From assembly GCA_933228895.1 (NCBI GenBank), contig OW121856.1, forward strand, positions 104,941,027 through 105,005,026: a stretch of 64,000 nt of DNA. Direction: 5' to 3'. Under the pieces are notes generated by a model. It was not told the DNA's origin, did not search any database, and saw only the letters and a program-made list of their open reading frames with translations. A program made the position numbers and the translations under genes. Positions 26,521-37,640 of this stretch are shown one piece after another; positions within the stretch are counted from its first letter, which is position 1, and each line of letters starts with the position of its first letter. The stretch is from Platycnemis pennipes. Lineage: Eukaryota; Arthropoda; Insecta; Odonata; Platycnemididae.

Positions 26521-28387
26521 TCCGCCTTCTTCTTACCTTTCGTAATTCCATCCTAACTTCTTGTGCTCCTCCTCCCGTATCCCCGCTAGTCCTGATTTCT
26601 TTCACCAACGTCCGCTCCCCCCACACCATTCTCATTACTTCCTTCCCTTCACCACTTTGCTCCACACCATGTCAGAAGTTTAATTTTGTTTCATATTGTC
26701 CACATTTCGGAAGTACACCAGAAAAAAAGTAACCGTATACTTTATACAGCATTTTGTTTAAATGTTATAAATAATCTCTCTGTTTGATATGGACTGTCTT
26801 TAGACGCTTTCGAAATAATTTTATCCTCTGTATCCAAAGGTGGACGTGATCTCTTTCGGGGCCAACCGCAGAATTTCCTTTCTTCGATGAGGTTGTTTGG
26901 GTGCAGTTTTAAAATGTCATGTAGCCCTCCAGTCACGTATATTGATTCTCGATGAATTATGTGTTCACATTGAATGCAAGCAAGAGTGAAAAACTGAAGC
27001 GCCAAATTTTACATTAGGATGGGGTTTTGCCGGCATTCCATTCGGCTTCTTCAGGTCAGAATGATGCAGATTTTAGCGATTAAACACAGCGGAAACCTAC
27101 CTTGGAAAACTTTATTGGTTTCTTCGCTCGAAATTTTCGTCAGCGCCACTTTTCCGCCACTGCAGGAGTTAATCCTGATTGGCGTCCCTCGGTATTGAGA
27201 ATCTTGTAGTTGAATTTAGCGCATCTCGGAAAAATTGCATTTTGCGCTTTTGACTCCACGTTCACAGTATAGGATATTCTACTCGATAATAAGACCATTT
27301 TCTCTAAGTTAACGAAGCAATTAGCACCAGGCAGCTAACTTGGTTTAAATGGCTTTTGTGTGACTGCAATCACCCCAAAAAATCGCTGGAATTTAGTAAT
27401 TCTGATGCATGTTTCTATAATTTAGTAACCCAACGATGTACTCTATCTTGAAGTCACTGAGGAAGGGATTCATGACATCTGTGTTTCTGTGCACTAATTG
27501 CACTGAATTTAATTGTTTGACAAAGACATTGTACAGCTACCTCATAAACCAGATGCAAATTTAATCTCGTATACCAAGCCCACCTGCAGCTTAAAATAAA
27601 TTTGAATTCTATTATACAAAGTAGAGATGAATTTCCGAGTCTTGGGAAGCTCATTTTTCTCTGTGCACTTCACTCCCTTTTTGTAAATATTAAGTTCGTT
27701 TAATGAATGTGTAGTGAATTGAAATTGGCGGGTTACTGGGGAATAGGGTGGACGTCGAAGAACGGATGCAGGGAAAAAGTATCAAAATAAATGGAATATG
27801 CATCGTTCTACGTGGAAGTGTAGATTTATTTGTATCTACAATTCATGATGAGTCTCAAGCGATGAAGGACTGCATTTTTAATTTCATAATCGGGTTTTGT
27901 TACCGTTGAAAACTTATTTCGTGGTTATCCATTTCCAGTTTCTTGCTAGAGTTCTTAAGTTACTGATGGTGAAGGTGTAATAAAGATGTCGTAATATTTT
28001 GATTTTATGTTGGCTTAACTAATGATGCCGAATCTCAGCTTCTCCTACTTTATTATGAACATTATGTGATCCTAAAACAAATGACAGTTTTTAAAACAAG
28101 TCTCTCTTCAGATTTTTGAAAAGTTAATGTGTCTTTAGTTGAGAAGTGATTTTTTAATTGTACTGATTTCCTTCCTACGGCCTACCGACGCTCCTTTCGT
28201 CGTTATATAGTGTGCACACAAGATTATGTTGTTCGTATTCCTAGATCCATTTACGCTTGGCATCGTTCTTCTATTCGTTTGCATTGGTGAAGGAAAAAAA
28301 GAGGTTTTGGATGGCATGAGGATAGGCAGAAGATATTGTAAAGTTGAGAAAAAATGTTGGATAACGTGTATTGGATAGGAAGAGCAG
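26521..28387. other. No feature clearly recognised
   Basis: The minus strand at 26520-26665 reads weakly like transposon-derived sequence (MVWGERTLVKEIRTSGD) but was not identified. The minus ORF at 26742-27005 was not recognised. Confidence 0.45.
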
Positions 28388-28395
28388 ATTGGTGG

Positions 28396-28666
28396 CAGGC
28401 ACGTAGCCAGGGGGGGGGGGGTATCTGATGCTTCAAACCCCCCCCCCCAAATTTTTTCCCAATAATTCGGTATGCCTGATTTTAGCAGTAAACTTCACCA
28501 GTGAGAAGAGATAAGTATGGGCACTTTAAAATTAAATACCAAGCACTGAAAATTAAGGGAAGAGATTTGCAACATGTCGGCACCGAATGGGCAAGACTGA
28601 TTTGTTCAAAGTTACGCAAGACTTAGCCCCCCCTCCCCCCGAAGAAAATTTCTGGCTGCGTGTCTG
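28396..28666. mobile_element. hAT-type MITE with perfect 8-bp target duplication
   Basis: The left end CAGGCACGTAGCCAG (28396-28410) and right end CTGGCTGCGTGTCTG (28652-28666) are 15-bp terminal inverted repeats with two mismatches. The element is flanked by identical 8-mers ATTGGTGG at 28388-28395 and 28667-28674. The 8-bp duplication and CAG...CTG ends are typical of hAT transposons. The 271-bp interior has no transposase. Just inside the left end are a G12 and a C13 run, and a split C run lies near the right end. Confidence 0.88.
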
Positions 28667-28674
28667 ATTGGTGG

Positions 28675-30100
28675 GGGTGAGCAGGTACTATTGACCTACC
28701 TACAATTATTGGTGGAATAGTTTTGATGATAACTTGCCTCAGTATGGTATTACGTTTCGATTTCTCGGAATATCCCTGAAGGGTTTGCCCCCACCTCATC
28801 TCACCCTTTCCTTGCCCTGATGAAATAACGTTATATGCCTTAGGGCTTGGTACTTGTTGAGCTCTAACCTCACTGATGAAGCCAGTCTTCAGGCGGAAGA
28901 CTTTTTTTGATCATTGCGGGAGCGAATTTGCAGCACTCGGCGTAATATTCCTCGGCCAGGGTTCGAAGGTCGAACCTTAATAATTTCTCGGTGGCAGTTG
29001 AGAAACAAGTCCGCTGTTCATCCCCTCGCATTTCCATCCCCCATTCATTCATTCATCCCTCGTCCCCTTGTTTACCCGTCAGCCTCTCTCGCCGCGGGGC
29101 GTGCGCCCCCCCCCTCCCCCTCACTCTTCCCATAATGCCTTGGCACAGCCGCGCTGCCGGGTCGGGTCGCGAGGGATTCCGGTCGCTATCCTCGAGTACT
29201 GTGTCGTCGATCGGAGATGGTGGTTGCACAATGGCCGCTGGGAATTGTTTTCCGTTCGTCACTCAAGTCTTGCTCGGACGGGAGATAAAACGCGTCCCAG
29301 TTCCTATTGCACGCTAATGACTAAGTAAGCGAAGCCGCCGGCCGCTCAGTTTTTTTTTCCGTTTCCTTCGCAACAGCGAAATGATCGTGGTCAGCTGGAC
29401 GCTGCGTTCTCATTGTTCCTTCCTGTGGCGGAAATGTGTGGGCGAGGAGCAGTAAAAGTTGCTCTGAGTTTGTTTTTATGCACCTTAAGTTGCACTTTGC
29501 TCTGGTCTTTGTCTGTCATTTAGCAATAGTGAAAATCCTATGGCACAAAAGTCTCTCTATTACAACATCAGTGGCCTGAATGGTCGAACGTTTTTGCTGT
29601 GGAACTTAAGAGCATACTTAATAGCTTTGCGTGGATGGTATGTATGTATTACAGGAATTTTTTTCCGTCGTCTTTTTACGAATGTTTCATTTTCCCGTGA
29701 GTAATCAATATTTTTTAATGAAAAATATTGGAAACAAATACTTCCGTGCTTGCTACATCCCCTTGATCATCCCTTCCCCTTGATGTTTCATGGTCTTTCT
29801 TGCTCTGAGCACTATTTCCTCGTGGATCTCTGGCTAAGCTTCCTTTCAGTTTTGCCCTACAGATGCAGGAATTTATCTTTGGTTTATTTTGATATATTTC
29901 TATGACAATATATGTGTCTCAAAATTAAGCATAGTTAAAATTGATTTGTTTAACTAGTAGGCTCTATAATACTGTCATGTATATTATTTTGAAGAATTAT
30001 GCAAGTTGCCAACGAAGTAACACTATTGCTTAATTTGGAAATTCGTCATCATCAATCAGTAATCGTAAGTCTACTTTGATGAAGCTTTCCACTGCACTTT
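28675..30100. other. No gene; GC-rich patch at about 28990-29340
   Basis: The patch produces open frames in several phases on both strands. No motif was recognised. Confidence 0.5.
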
Positions 30101-30790
30101 CCTACATTTGCATAATACCCTGCAAGCCACCATACCAATGTTATCCATTGCTACACTCGTATTGGATATATTTACCGTTATTCGTATCCCTAATTGTGCG
30201 AGAAGAAAAGGACATTTTGAATCTGTCAGTTCGGCAATCAATTTCTTTAATTTTGTGATTATGGTCCAGTCTACCATAATACCACTGAAATAATAGTCTT
30301 GGGATTTGTTTAAGAGATTAAGTCTAAATTTCAACCTGCTATCTGACAATGATTCCCAATTTAATTCATTTAATGGACTGGTTACGCTAATAAGATTATC
30401 GTACCGTGCCTTTACAAATCTTGCCGATTTTCGCTGCACGCGTTCAAGTTCGTTATTTAGACCGATTTCGTAGGGATCCCATACACTGGCAGCACATTCC
30501 AAATGAGGTCTAACAAGGGAAAAGTAGCTGATTTCTCGCACGTGATCGTCACATTTACCCAGTACTCTTTTGACGAATTCCAGTTTACGATTTGCTTGAC
30601 CTATTATTTCACGTATGTGTTTACCGCAGGAAAGAACATGTGTCAGTCTTATTCCAAGATATTTAATGGATTCCACGTTTTTTTATTCATTATTGCTTAT
30701 TTTTCCTATCGGGTAACCTCGTCACCTTCGCACACTACTTCTTTTTCACATTCTTCTCACATGTCCTGTGTGAATATAAGAACACATTTT
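30101..30790 (-). mobile_element. CR1/Jockey-type LINE, 5'-truncated, copy 3 with RT C-terminus
   Basis: The minus strand carries an open stretch of about 200 codons with SIKYLGIRL, HIREIIGQANRKLEFVKR, REISYFSLVRPHLECAASV, WDPY and LERVQRKSARFVKARYD. This is the region after the reverse-transcriptase palm in Jockey/CR1-clade LINEs. Downstream on that strand it reaches the shared tail (gcagggtatta). Compared with copy 4, about 190 bp of 3' UTR are deleted between the tail and the coding part, and a shorter stretch near 30278 is also altered. It is 5' truncated and inactive. Confidence 0.85.
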
Positions 30791-30794
30791 CTTA

Positions 30795-31045
30795 TTTAGT
30801 GATTATTCCCCTTCATATCGACGATGTCCTTCATTAGGCCGTCATGCCCCAAGATATGGCCGATTGAGTTGTTCTGTCTTCTTTTCGAAGGTTTCGATTA
30901 ACATCTCTTTTCTCCCACTCTGCTCTGGACTTCTTCGCTTGTCACGCGGTCAATCCATTCTATCTTCATCATTCTTCGCTAGCACCACATTTCCAATACT
31001 TCCAGTCCTGTCAGCTCATCGTGTGTCTACGCGCTGGGGGAAAAC
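30795..31045 (-). mobile_element. Decayed LINE reverse-transcriptase C-terminus, copy 2
   Basis: Read on the minus strand in shifted frames, this contains EMWC-like sequence (ttggaaatgtggtgc), then KIEWIDRVTSEEVQSRVGEKR, shown by IDRVTSEEVQSRVGEKR, and GHDGLMKDIVDMK. It belongs to the same family of non-LTR polyprotein C-termini as the stubs at 37260 and 56043. It lies directly upstream, on the same strand, of the CR1-type fragment at 30101-30790 but is a different element. Confidence 0.6.
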
Positions 31046-32846
31046 AATGTGATCGCAAAAATCGACCGGATGGTCTTGATTGCCATAGAGTCGAACCTTG
31101 CCTTAGAACGATCCGGTGTCCTGCCCAAGTATGTTCGTAAAAGGCCTAATGGACGAAGCACTAAATTGGCTGTGGATTACTTGAAAACCTTGTTCATCGG
31201 CAATCGTAGTTCTGCAGAGCTAATCACGCTTACTCCGCGATATTGGTTTCTCTAATGTATCTTCACGTTTTTGTAATTTTATTCGTCATTTCAAATTAGT
31301 TTTTGGATAGGTTTTTTTCTCTGCTGAGTTTATGTCATCGAGTACATATGAGTCACCCTTCTGGGTAATTGAGTAAGCGCAAAAAAACTTCGCCCGCGCG
31401 GGAAGGTGAACGGGTATCTCTCGATTTCTCGTCGTAAGCCGCTTACGTAGGCAACCGATATGGAACTGCTTAGTCCTCAGAGGGCGAAAGGTATATTTGT
31501 CACAGAGAAATCTTTCTGAACAAATTCCGATGGGCGTTCAGTTCAATTCTCAAGAGATTGAGATTGCTTTCAACTCTTTAATTGAGTTATTTACAAAAGA
31601 GTAAGAATTATTTCTGAATATCCTATCCTGTCTTCGCCAAAAGGAATCCGAATTGGAGATTACAGTGTCGCTATTATCATATCTCTTTATACGGCATTGC
31701 ATAGCTAAATGCTGTACAAATCTTCCGAGGAGCTATCCGTGTGTGTCATTCCAGTTTTTGTCAGTGAAAAAGTGGTTCGCCGAAGCTGCATGAACTAATA
31801 TTCACAAGAATGGTTCCTTTGAAACCATAATATCTCATCGAGGAATCTGGTTAATTGAGAGTTTGACTGCTTGTTCGTTCAAACCCTAAGGTTATGGGTT
31901 CGTATCCTGCCACCGGTGTGGATGTCGTGTTCGTCTTAGGATTTACGTTAGGAATTAGTCAGGCCACGTTAAATATAACAGTAGCAGTTGTAGCACCTGA
32001 AAACCGTAATCTACTTTTGCTAGGTAGTAGGTTCCAACTGAAGCTGTCACCTTTTTCGTACGGAATGCGTTGTTTCTGCCGAAATTCTCGCATGTTATTT
32101 GTCAAAGTGAAATGGAGTTAACTTGTCGCTTTTCATCACAGCGCAAGTCACTCGACCGACGACTTATTCTCGCGTCCCCCTCAGGTAATGCTAGGATATT
32201 TCTTCCCATGACGTTGCGAAACAGTGTGCCCTCTCCGTTTGAATGACGTCCTCCAAGCAAGCGTCCCTGCCGTTCTCACGTTGTCCTTCGATAAGGAAAT
32301 TTTCCCCCGTTACGTCATCGGCGGCGTATGAATAAATGCGGAGGGAGATAAGGGGCCGTCGGAGAAGAAGAGAGATGATGATGGCCGCGTGTTTTCGCCA
32401 AGGTCCCCGAAACGCGTGGCTCCGGATGCTTTGTGAGGCAGAAATAGAAGGTGTCGCTCTCAAGGCGTGGCGGATCGGAGGATTAGTTCCTCAAACATAT
32501 TCGCGGTGCTGCACACGATAAGAGAATCACTCCTCTGTGCGTGAATTGCAGGCCTTCGAAGGCCGTGCTGTTGCCTCGCTCGGTTTGCACTGCAAATGAA
32601 TTTCTCGAAGAGCCTTGCCGAGTATTCCTGATTATTTGTCAGGGTTAGATAATTAACGGTGCAAGGGCATAGTGGAAGTGGTCTCTGATGCGATCGGAGT
32701 TTCTGATGTTTTTCGTCCATCGAATGGTTTGTTGCTGCTGAAAACCAATGGATATGGGAAATGTATGATGAAGCGACGCTATCAGAAGCTCGCGCTGCCT
32801 TTCAATGGGTCGATGATTGCAGAAAAATCTTTACAGGAGTAGTAGT
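31046..32846. other. No gene recognised
   Basis: Apart from the possible SINE fragment at 31868, no feature was seen. The open frames at 31049-31255 and 31894-32121 have no recognisable domain. Confidence 0.5.
31868..31935 (+). mobile_element. Possible tRNA-derived SINE fragment
   Basis: GGGTTCGTATCCTGCC at about 31896 resembles a pol III B box followed by an acceptor-like stretch, and gactgcttgttcgttcaaaccc precedes it. An A box is not clear. Weak. Confidence 0.3.
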
Positions 32847-33031
32847 GGAAAGAAAAAACAAGCTTTGCGAATTTTACTGAAATAATTGACTCACGACTCG
32901 GTTTTCGACAATTTATGCTATCATCACCTGATCATTTATGCCATCATCACCTGATGACGGCATAAATCTTCGGAACCCGAGTCGTGAGTAAATTATTTCA
33001 GTGAAATCCGCAAAGCTTGTTTTTTCTTTCC
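32847..33031. repeat. Foldback element with 62-bp arms
   Basis: The left arm from 32847 (ggaaagaaaaaacaagcttt) and the right arm ending at 33031 (aaagcttgttttttctttcc) are complementary over about 62 bp with few mismatches. The centre holds a nested near-perfect palindrome (atttatgccatcatcacctg and its complement) and a duplicated tatcatcacctgat unit. It resembles a foldback MITE or a Penelope-type inverted terminal structure. Confidence 0.85.
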
Positions 33032-33723
33032 ATCATGGAAAAGTTTCTCATATTTACCCCTGAAACCGTTCGTTTTGTTAGGAGTAGTAAGTGTTTGATT
33101 TAATTTATGTACCCCAACTGCTGAGGCTATATCGCAAAATTGAAATGCGTTTCTATTCATTACTTGACTCAGTTATGGACAGGTGTTTAGTGTGTTTTGC
33201 GCGTTTAATTTCAGGTCATACTAAGAAAAGCTGATTTGTCTCCCGAGTTTCTTGTGGCCCATTTAGTTCAAATAATTCCCGTACGCAATGGGGAACATGC
33301 ACTATATGTATAAATCTTTTAATGTGAATTTTATTAGCCCAAATGTGCGTGGCGAAAAATTTGCCAAATAATTAAGTTGTATTGCAAAGATATGACTCAT
33401 TAATAATTGTACGTTTTCGGCTGCTTAAAAACGAGTCGTCATCGTATGACGTCACGGCACGGTATCACTATGGTCGTTTTTTATCTGTTGTACGTGGGGG
33501 TGGTGGAGGTAAGTTGTTTAATGAATACTTGGCGAAAACTTTGTATTTATCTCATTTCTTTAATGCAATAAACGAATTGTTTGTTATTCAGGGGAGGCGA
33601 CCGACAGCTGAAATCATTTGCGCCATTTAGGATAGGTGGATAATTGGGTAATGGTAGGAATTTTTCAGGGAACGGAGGAAGGGTGGAGAGAAACCCGGCG
33701 TCGTCATTAGCCTACTCTTAACG

Positions 33724-33908
33724 AAAGGTGCCAAGAGGACCACGGCTTAACGTCCCATCCGACGGACAGAGTACTGAACTTGAAATGCCCTCCACGAGGC
33801 AATCAAGTGGGAACCGGTTTTCCACTGAAAAATCCGCCACTGCCAGGAATCGAACCCGCCCCCTTGGAATGGGAGGCCAGTACTCTAGCCACCACACCAA
33901 CCCGATCC
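33724..33908 (-). mobile_element. tRNA-derived SINE
   Basis: On the minus strand the head reads GTTGGTGTGGTGGCTAGAG (A-box region), then GGGCGGGTTCGATTCCTGGC (B box). A body follows with ggttttccactg in plus sense, and the tail contains GGGACGTTAAGCCGTGGTCC. The tRNA-like head plus unrelated conserved tail is the layout of arthropod SINEs. Confidence 0.8.
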
Positions 33909-36900
33909 ACGCAAATTGTCGAATTTCGCTTTTTTAAATCCCTAGTATATTCGCTTCGTTTTCTTCTAGAATAAATGTCTCTTTCCGTAGCGATATGGAA
34001 TCTATACCATGCAATGACGGCAGAAGGCGTTTCAGGTCACGTGACTTAAGTCAATTTGAGGGAACATTTTTAGCATTTAATAATATCTGTGGTTGGCATT
34101 GAAAATTTTGGCTTCTATATTTAAATTGGCGGGAAATTTCACATCAAGTACATCATTAATTTACGAGAAACAAATTTGATGCATATTCCCAATCGTCCTC
34201 GAGACTTACAATGTACATGTTATCATCCTGGATCATTAAAATGAACGTGAGGTAATAATTCAGCAATAGCGTGAATAGTTCGTTCCCGGAATCATTACAC
34301 GAAGCTGAGCTACTTCGGTGCCTTGAGGCACCCACCTGGGAGTGGGAATGAGAATTTTTGCAACCAAGACCGATCTGGAGTTTGTGTCATTAAGCATTTA
34401 TGCTCAATTAGCTTAGAGCTGAGAGTCATATCACCCCGAACATTTTCCTGTGCTGTCAAATGTCGTGTGTCCATTTCCTTCACACTTCCTCGACGGTTGA
34501 AATTCTCGGAAAGTTAAGCATTGGAGCATCTCACTGTGGAGAGTATCAAAAAAGCATGATGTCATGGTAAGTATCCCGTAAGTCACTCGGAACTTCATCG
34601 GTGAACAATGTGTATATATGAGAGCTGGAATGTTAATTTAGCCATTTACCTTTTTCGAATCAGCTGAATACACCGCAGTTATCAGATTTTAGCTCACAAA
34701 ATGCAGGTTGTGAGGGGACCACGTTGCCGTTGTCTCATCGTTGCCTTAAAATCATTCATTTCATAGATATTTTTTTTACGTAGCATGATTAAACCTTTTA
34801 GCTACCCGGGTAAAATGGATGAAAACTCTTATGTCAGATTACCTTGTCTAGTCAACGAAATTCACGATAAGAATTTATCGTTGAATGGAAGTTAAGATCT
34901 CGATTTCTTCGACTTAAAATGAAATTTCCCCAAGTGCCCGACGAAGCGAGTCTCAGCATCGCGTAATTGGGAGGTAATGAGAATACTGCCGAAAATGTTG
35001 AGATTCCCTGATTTAAAATCCTGTTACGGCAGTTATGTCTCGACCCATTTTTTTAGTACTAATCCTCGAAATTTGCTCGCTATCGTGAAAAAATGTTTTA
35101 GATCATGCACACTTTTTACTTATTGGGACCCTGTGTGTGCTTGCACGGTGAAATTATTTTCTTGGTGCGTTTATTCTATAGACTTCTATCGGTTAATATT
35201 GCGAAGCGATGTCTATTCGTCATGTTCTTCTTGGTCCGCCTTGCGGTCTCCTCTTTGAACCGTGTCTTCCGAAAGAGGATAGAAAGACGACCTCCTTCAT
35301 TCACTATACCGTGCTGGTCTTTGGAAATTGACCATCGTCCGTGGTTTCGCGAGCCCAATTGGCCATCTGTAATCTCTCGAGCAGAATTTGTGTCATTTAA
35401 TATCGTCAATTGTCTTCCGTCTGTTGTTTCTCCCGGAGTTAACCTTTGGTCAAATTTTTCTTGCTTATGCGTCCATTCACCAATCCGGATCGTATCCTTC
35501 CCCTGCATTGGTACTGGAGGAGGGCGTACCTCGCGGGTGCCTTTACATTTCCGCCTCGCCTCCTTTCCACCCCCCTCTGTCGACTTCCGCTTCCAACGGC
35601 AAGAGGGCATTGACAGGCGCCTCTCCTTTTTTATGCCATTTTGGGATCGGCCTCCGAGTGTCTCTCCTCTCGGCCGCTAGGTGGCAGCCGCTTGCAGCCT
35701 ACCTGCGAGAGGGCTGCCGTGAGGTTCTCTGGCACGCTACTACCCTCATGCACCCGCCATCTCCGTGTTCCTGGTTGGTGCCCGTCAGCTGTCGGGCGAC
35801 ACCCTTCTTACATCCCACAAAAAAATGCCGTGAATGTTTTTAAGTTGAATTGCACACCAGAAGAGAACCGAAGTATCTATAACCCTCGCGAGTTAGGTAT
35901 GCTATTCACCATATCCTTTACCCGTTTTTTCTAATTTTTGCCTGAAGTGGATGAGATTTTTCTATTTTCTTTTCAAGCGGAAAGGCAGTGGTTAGTTAAT
36001 AGAAAACTCAGCCATCGGTCATGTGTTGGAACAATGTTTTAACATTTTACTTATTTTAGGAGGAGAATGTACGTTGTCCCCTATACCTGTATTTGGTGAA
36101 CTCAATATGAGGAGAACATATGATGCTGCTGTGTAGATACGGTTCTGTCACTTTTTGTGTAAATAAGCCTTTTGTCTCCTGATGCTTGTCGTCAGTGTTT
36201 TGAAGTAGAAACACCATTAGAAATTCATTATTCAAACTCTAAATATACTCATGAGTAGCTGATGACGTCGAAATTGGAAAACCTTGAATCTTTGCCTTTG
36301 TAGTGTAGAGTGGAGGGAGGTTTCAGGTATTGATGAAACGAAAATGAACACATTTGAAACATACGTCTTGTTCGCGGAAAGTAATGAACGCCAAAGAACT
36401 TAAATGGATGGAAAGTCGATCAGACATCATTATTATTATTATTATATTTCGTCATTAGGGTTTATAGAGGGATGATTTTATATTGTTGAGTGCGCGAATT
36501 TACCTTAAAGAGTTGTTTGAAATCAAATAAAACACTCAGAAGGAGACATATTCAAAAAAGTAATTCGAAAACGATTAACTCTGAAGACAATGGGGTTAAC
36601 GTTGTGAGAAAATCGAAAGTAGAGTGCTTGAAACGAATCCTTGAACTGTTGATTGTGATTGCGTGAACCAAATATTCATTTCTTGGAACCAAAGTTGTCT
36701 CTGGAAGTTAACGAACGCTTTCTATTTAGGCCTACATAGAAAAGTGCCAAAAATATCAGATTCTTTTCTCTTGAAAGTTCAAATATTTAGCTGTTGGAGC
36801 ACCGGAACCCAAAGACTATTACTACTATCCATTCATAGGAACGACAATTGTAATATTTCACAGAAGTTCTATTTAGAAACAACGCCATTGTTAGGTCTAA

Positions 36901-37023
36901 TAAAAATTTCTGTGGAAAATTGGAATTTCTGTGCCTTTAGTGATGGATATCAATTGCTTCCACAAAGTGAAGCCAGAAGTAGTAATTTATCTACTCATCG
37001 TCTTGGTCAATTGTCATAAGATT
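33909..37023. other. No gene recognised; GC-rich patch at 35480-35800
   Basis: Overlapping frames of 97-191 codons at 35105-35934 on both strands come from the GC-rich patch and lack family signatures. The 118-codon frame at 36663-37019 is also unrecognised. Confidence 0.5.
36428..36446. repeat. (ATT)n microsatellite
   Basis: A short run of about six attatt trinucleotide units. Confidence 0.8.
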
Positions 37024-37194
37024 GTAGCACAGAAAGAAAAACACGGGCCAAATACACAAAAATAAACTTCACTACGACCCGGGTACACTGTATTACAGCA
37101 TCTGCTGACGCTACAGATGCTGTAATACAGTGAAACCCGGGTCGTAGTAAAGTTAATTTTTGTGGATTTGGCTCGTGTTTTTATTTCTGTGTTA
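37024..37194. repeat. Foldback element with about 79-bp arms
   Basis: Nearly the whole 171 bp is one inverted repeat. The left arm starts agcacagaaagaaaaacacg and the right arm ends cgtgtttttatttctgtgt, with about 90 per cent complementarity around a loop of about nine bases (ctgacgcta). The inner part, tgtattacagcatctg, is perfectly paired. Confidence 0.9.
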
Positions 37195-37259
37195 TCATGT
37201 TTCGCTTCCACTCCATATCGCCTGAATCATATCTTCAGAATTTGGTCATAAGATTGGTT

Positions 37260-37640
37260 TGACGAAGCTCATCACTCGTTTCTCTTATCGGTTAACCTTT
37301 TCATATTAACACAATTCTTCTCTTTCACATCCTTGACTACTTTCTGCATATATCTATCCATCCGCCTTCCTTTTCCATTCTTTCCCTTCTGACCCACAAC
37401 GATTGTCATCATCAGGCCATCTAGTTTAAAAATACGTTCGCTGAAGTTGTCCCGTATTCTTTTCAAAGTTTCCAGAAGTCTTCTTCTTTGACCTTTTTTG
37501 TTAGTCACCCAGTCGATCCTTTTCATCTTCATATTTTTTTTGTAACGCCACATTTCGAATGCTTCCAGCCTTGAATTCTCAGCTTCTGTTTACGTCCATG
37601 GCTCAATGCCATTAAGAAACATGCTCCAGATGAAAGTCTA
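37260..37640 (-). mobile_element. Decayed LINE reverse-transcriptase C-terminus, copy 3
   Basis: On the minus strand this reads FIWSMFLNGIEPWT, then RLEAFEMWRYKKNMKMKRID, then WVTNKK, DGLMMTIVVGQKGK and VVKDVKEKNCVNMKRLTDKR. It is the most complete stub of this family in the window; FEMW...K.W.DRVTN is the family hallmark. One stop interrupts the upstream part. The rest of the reverse transcriptase is absent. Confidence 0.8.

Noticed and set aside
28396..28666. CRISPR-like or regulatory palindrome because of paired G and C runs
   Set aside because: The 8-bp target duplication and CAG...CTG ends explain it as a hAT-type MITE.
30071..30676. Intact host gene on the minus strand (about 200 codons)
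   Set aside because: The motifs are those of a LINE reverse transcriptase C-terminal region, the frame is 5' truncated, and a second copy exists at 49951-50420.
33724..33908. Possible tRNA gene on the minus strand
   Set aside because: The tRNA-like head runs straight into a non-tRNA body and a conserved SINE-type tail.
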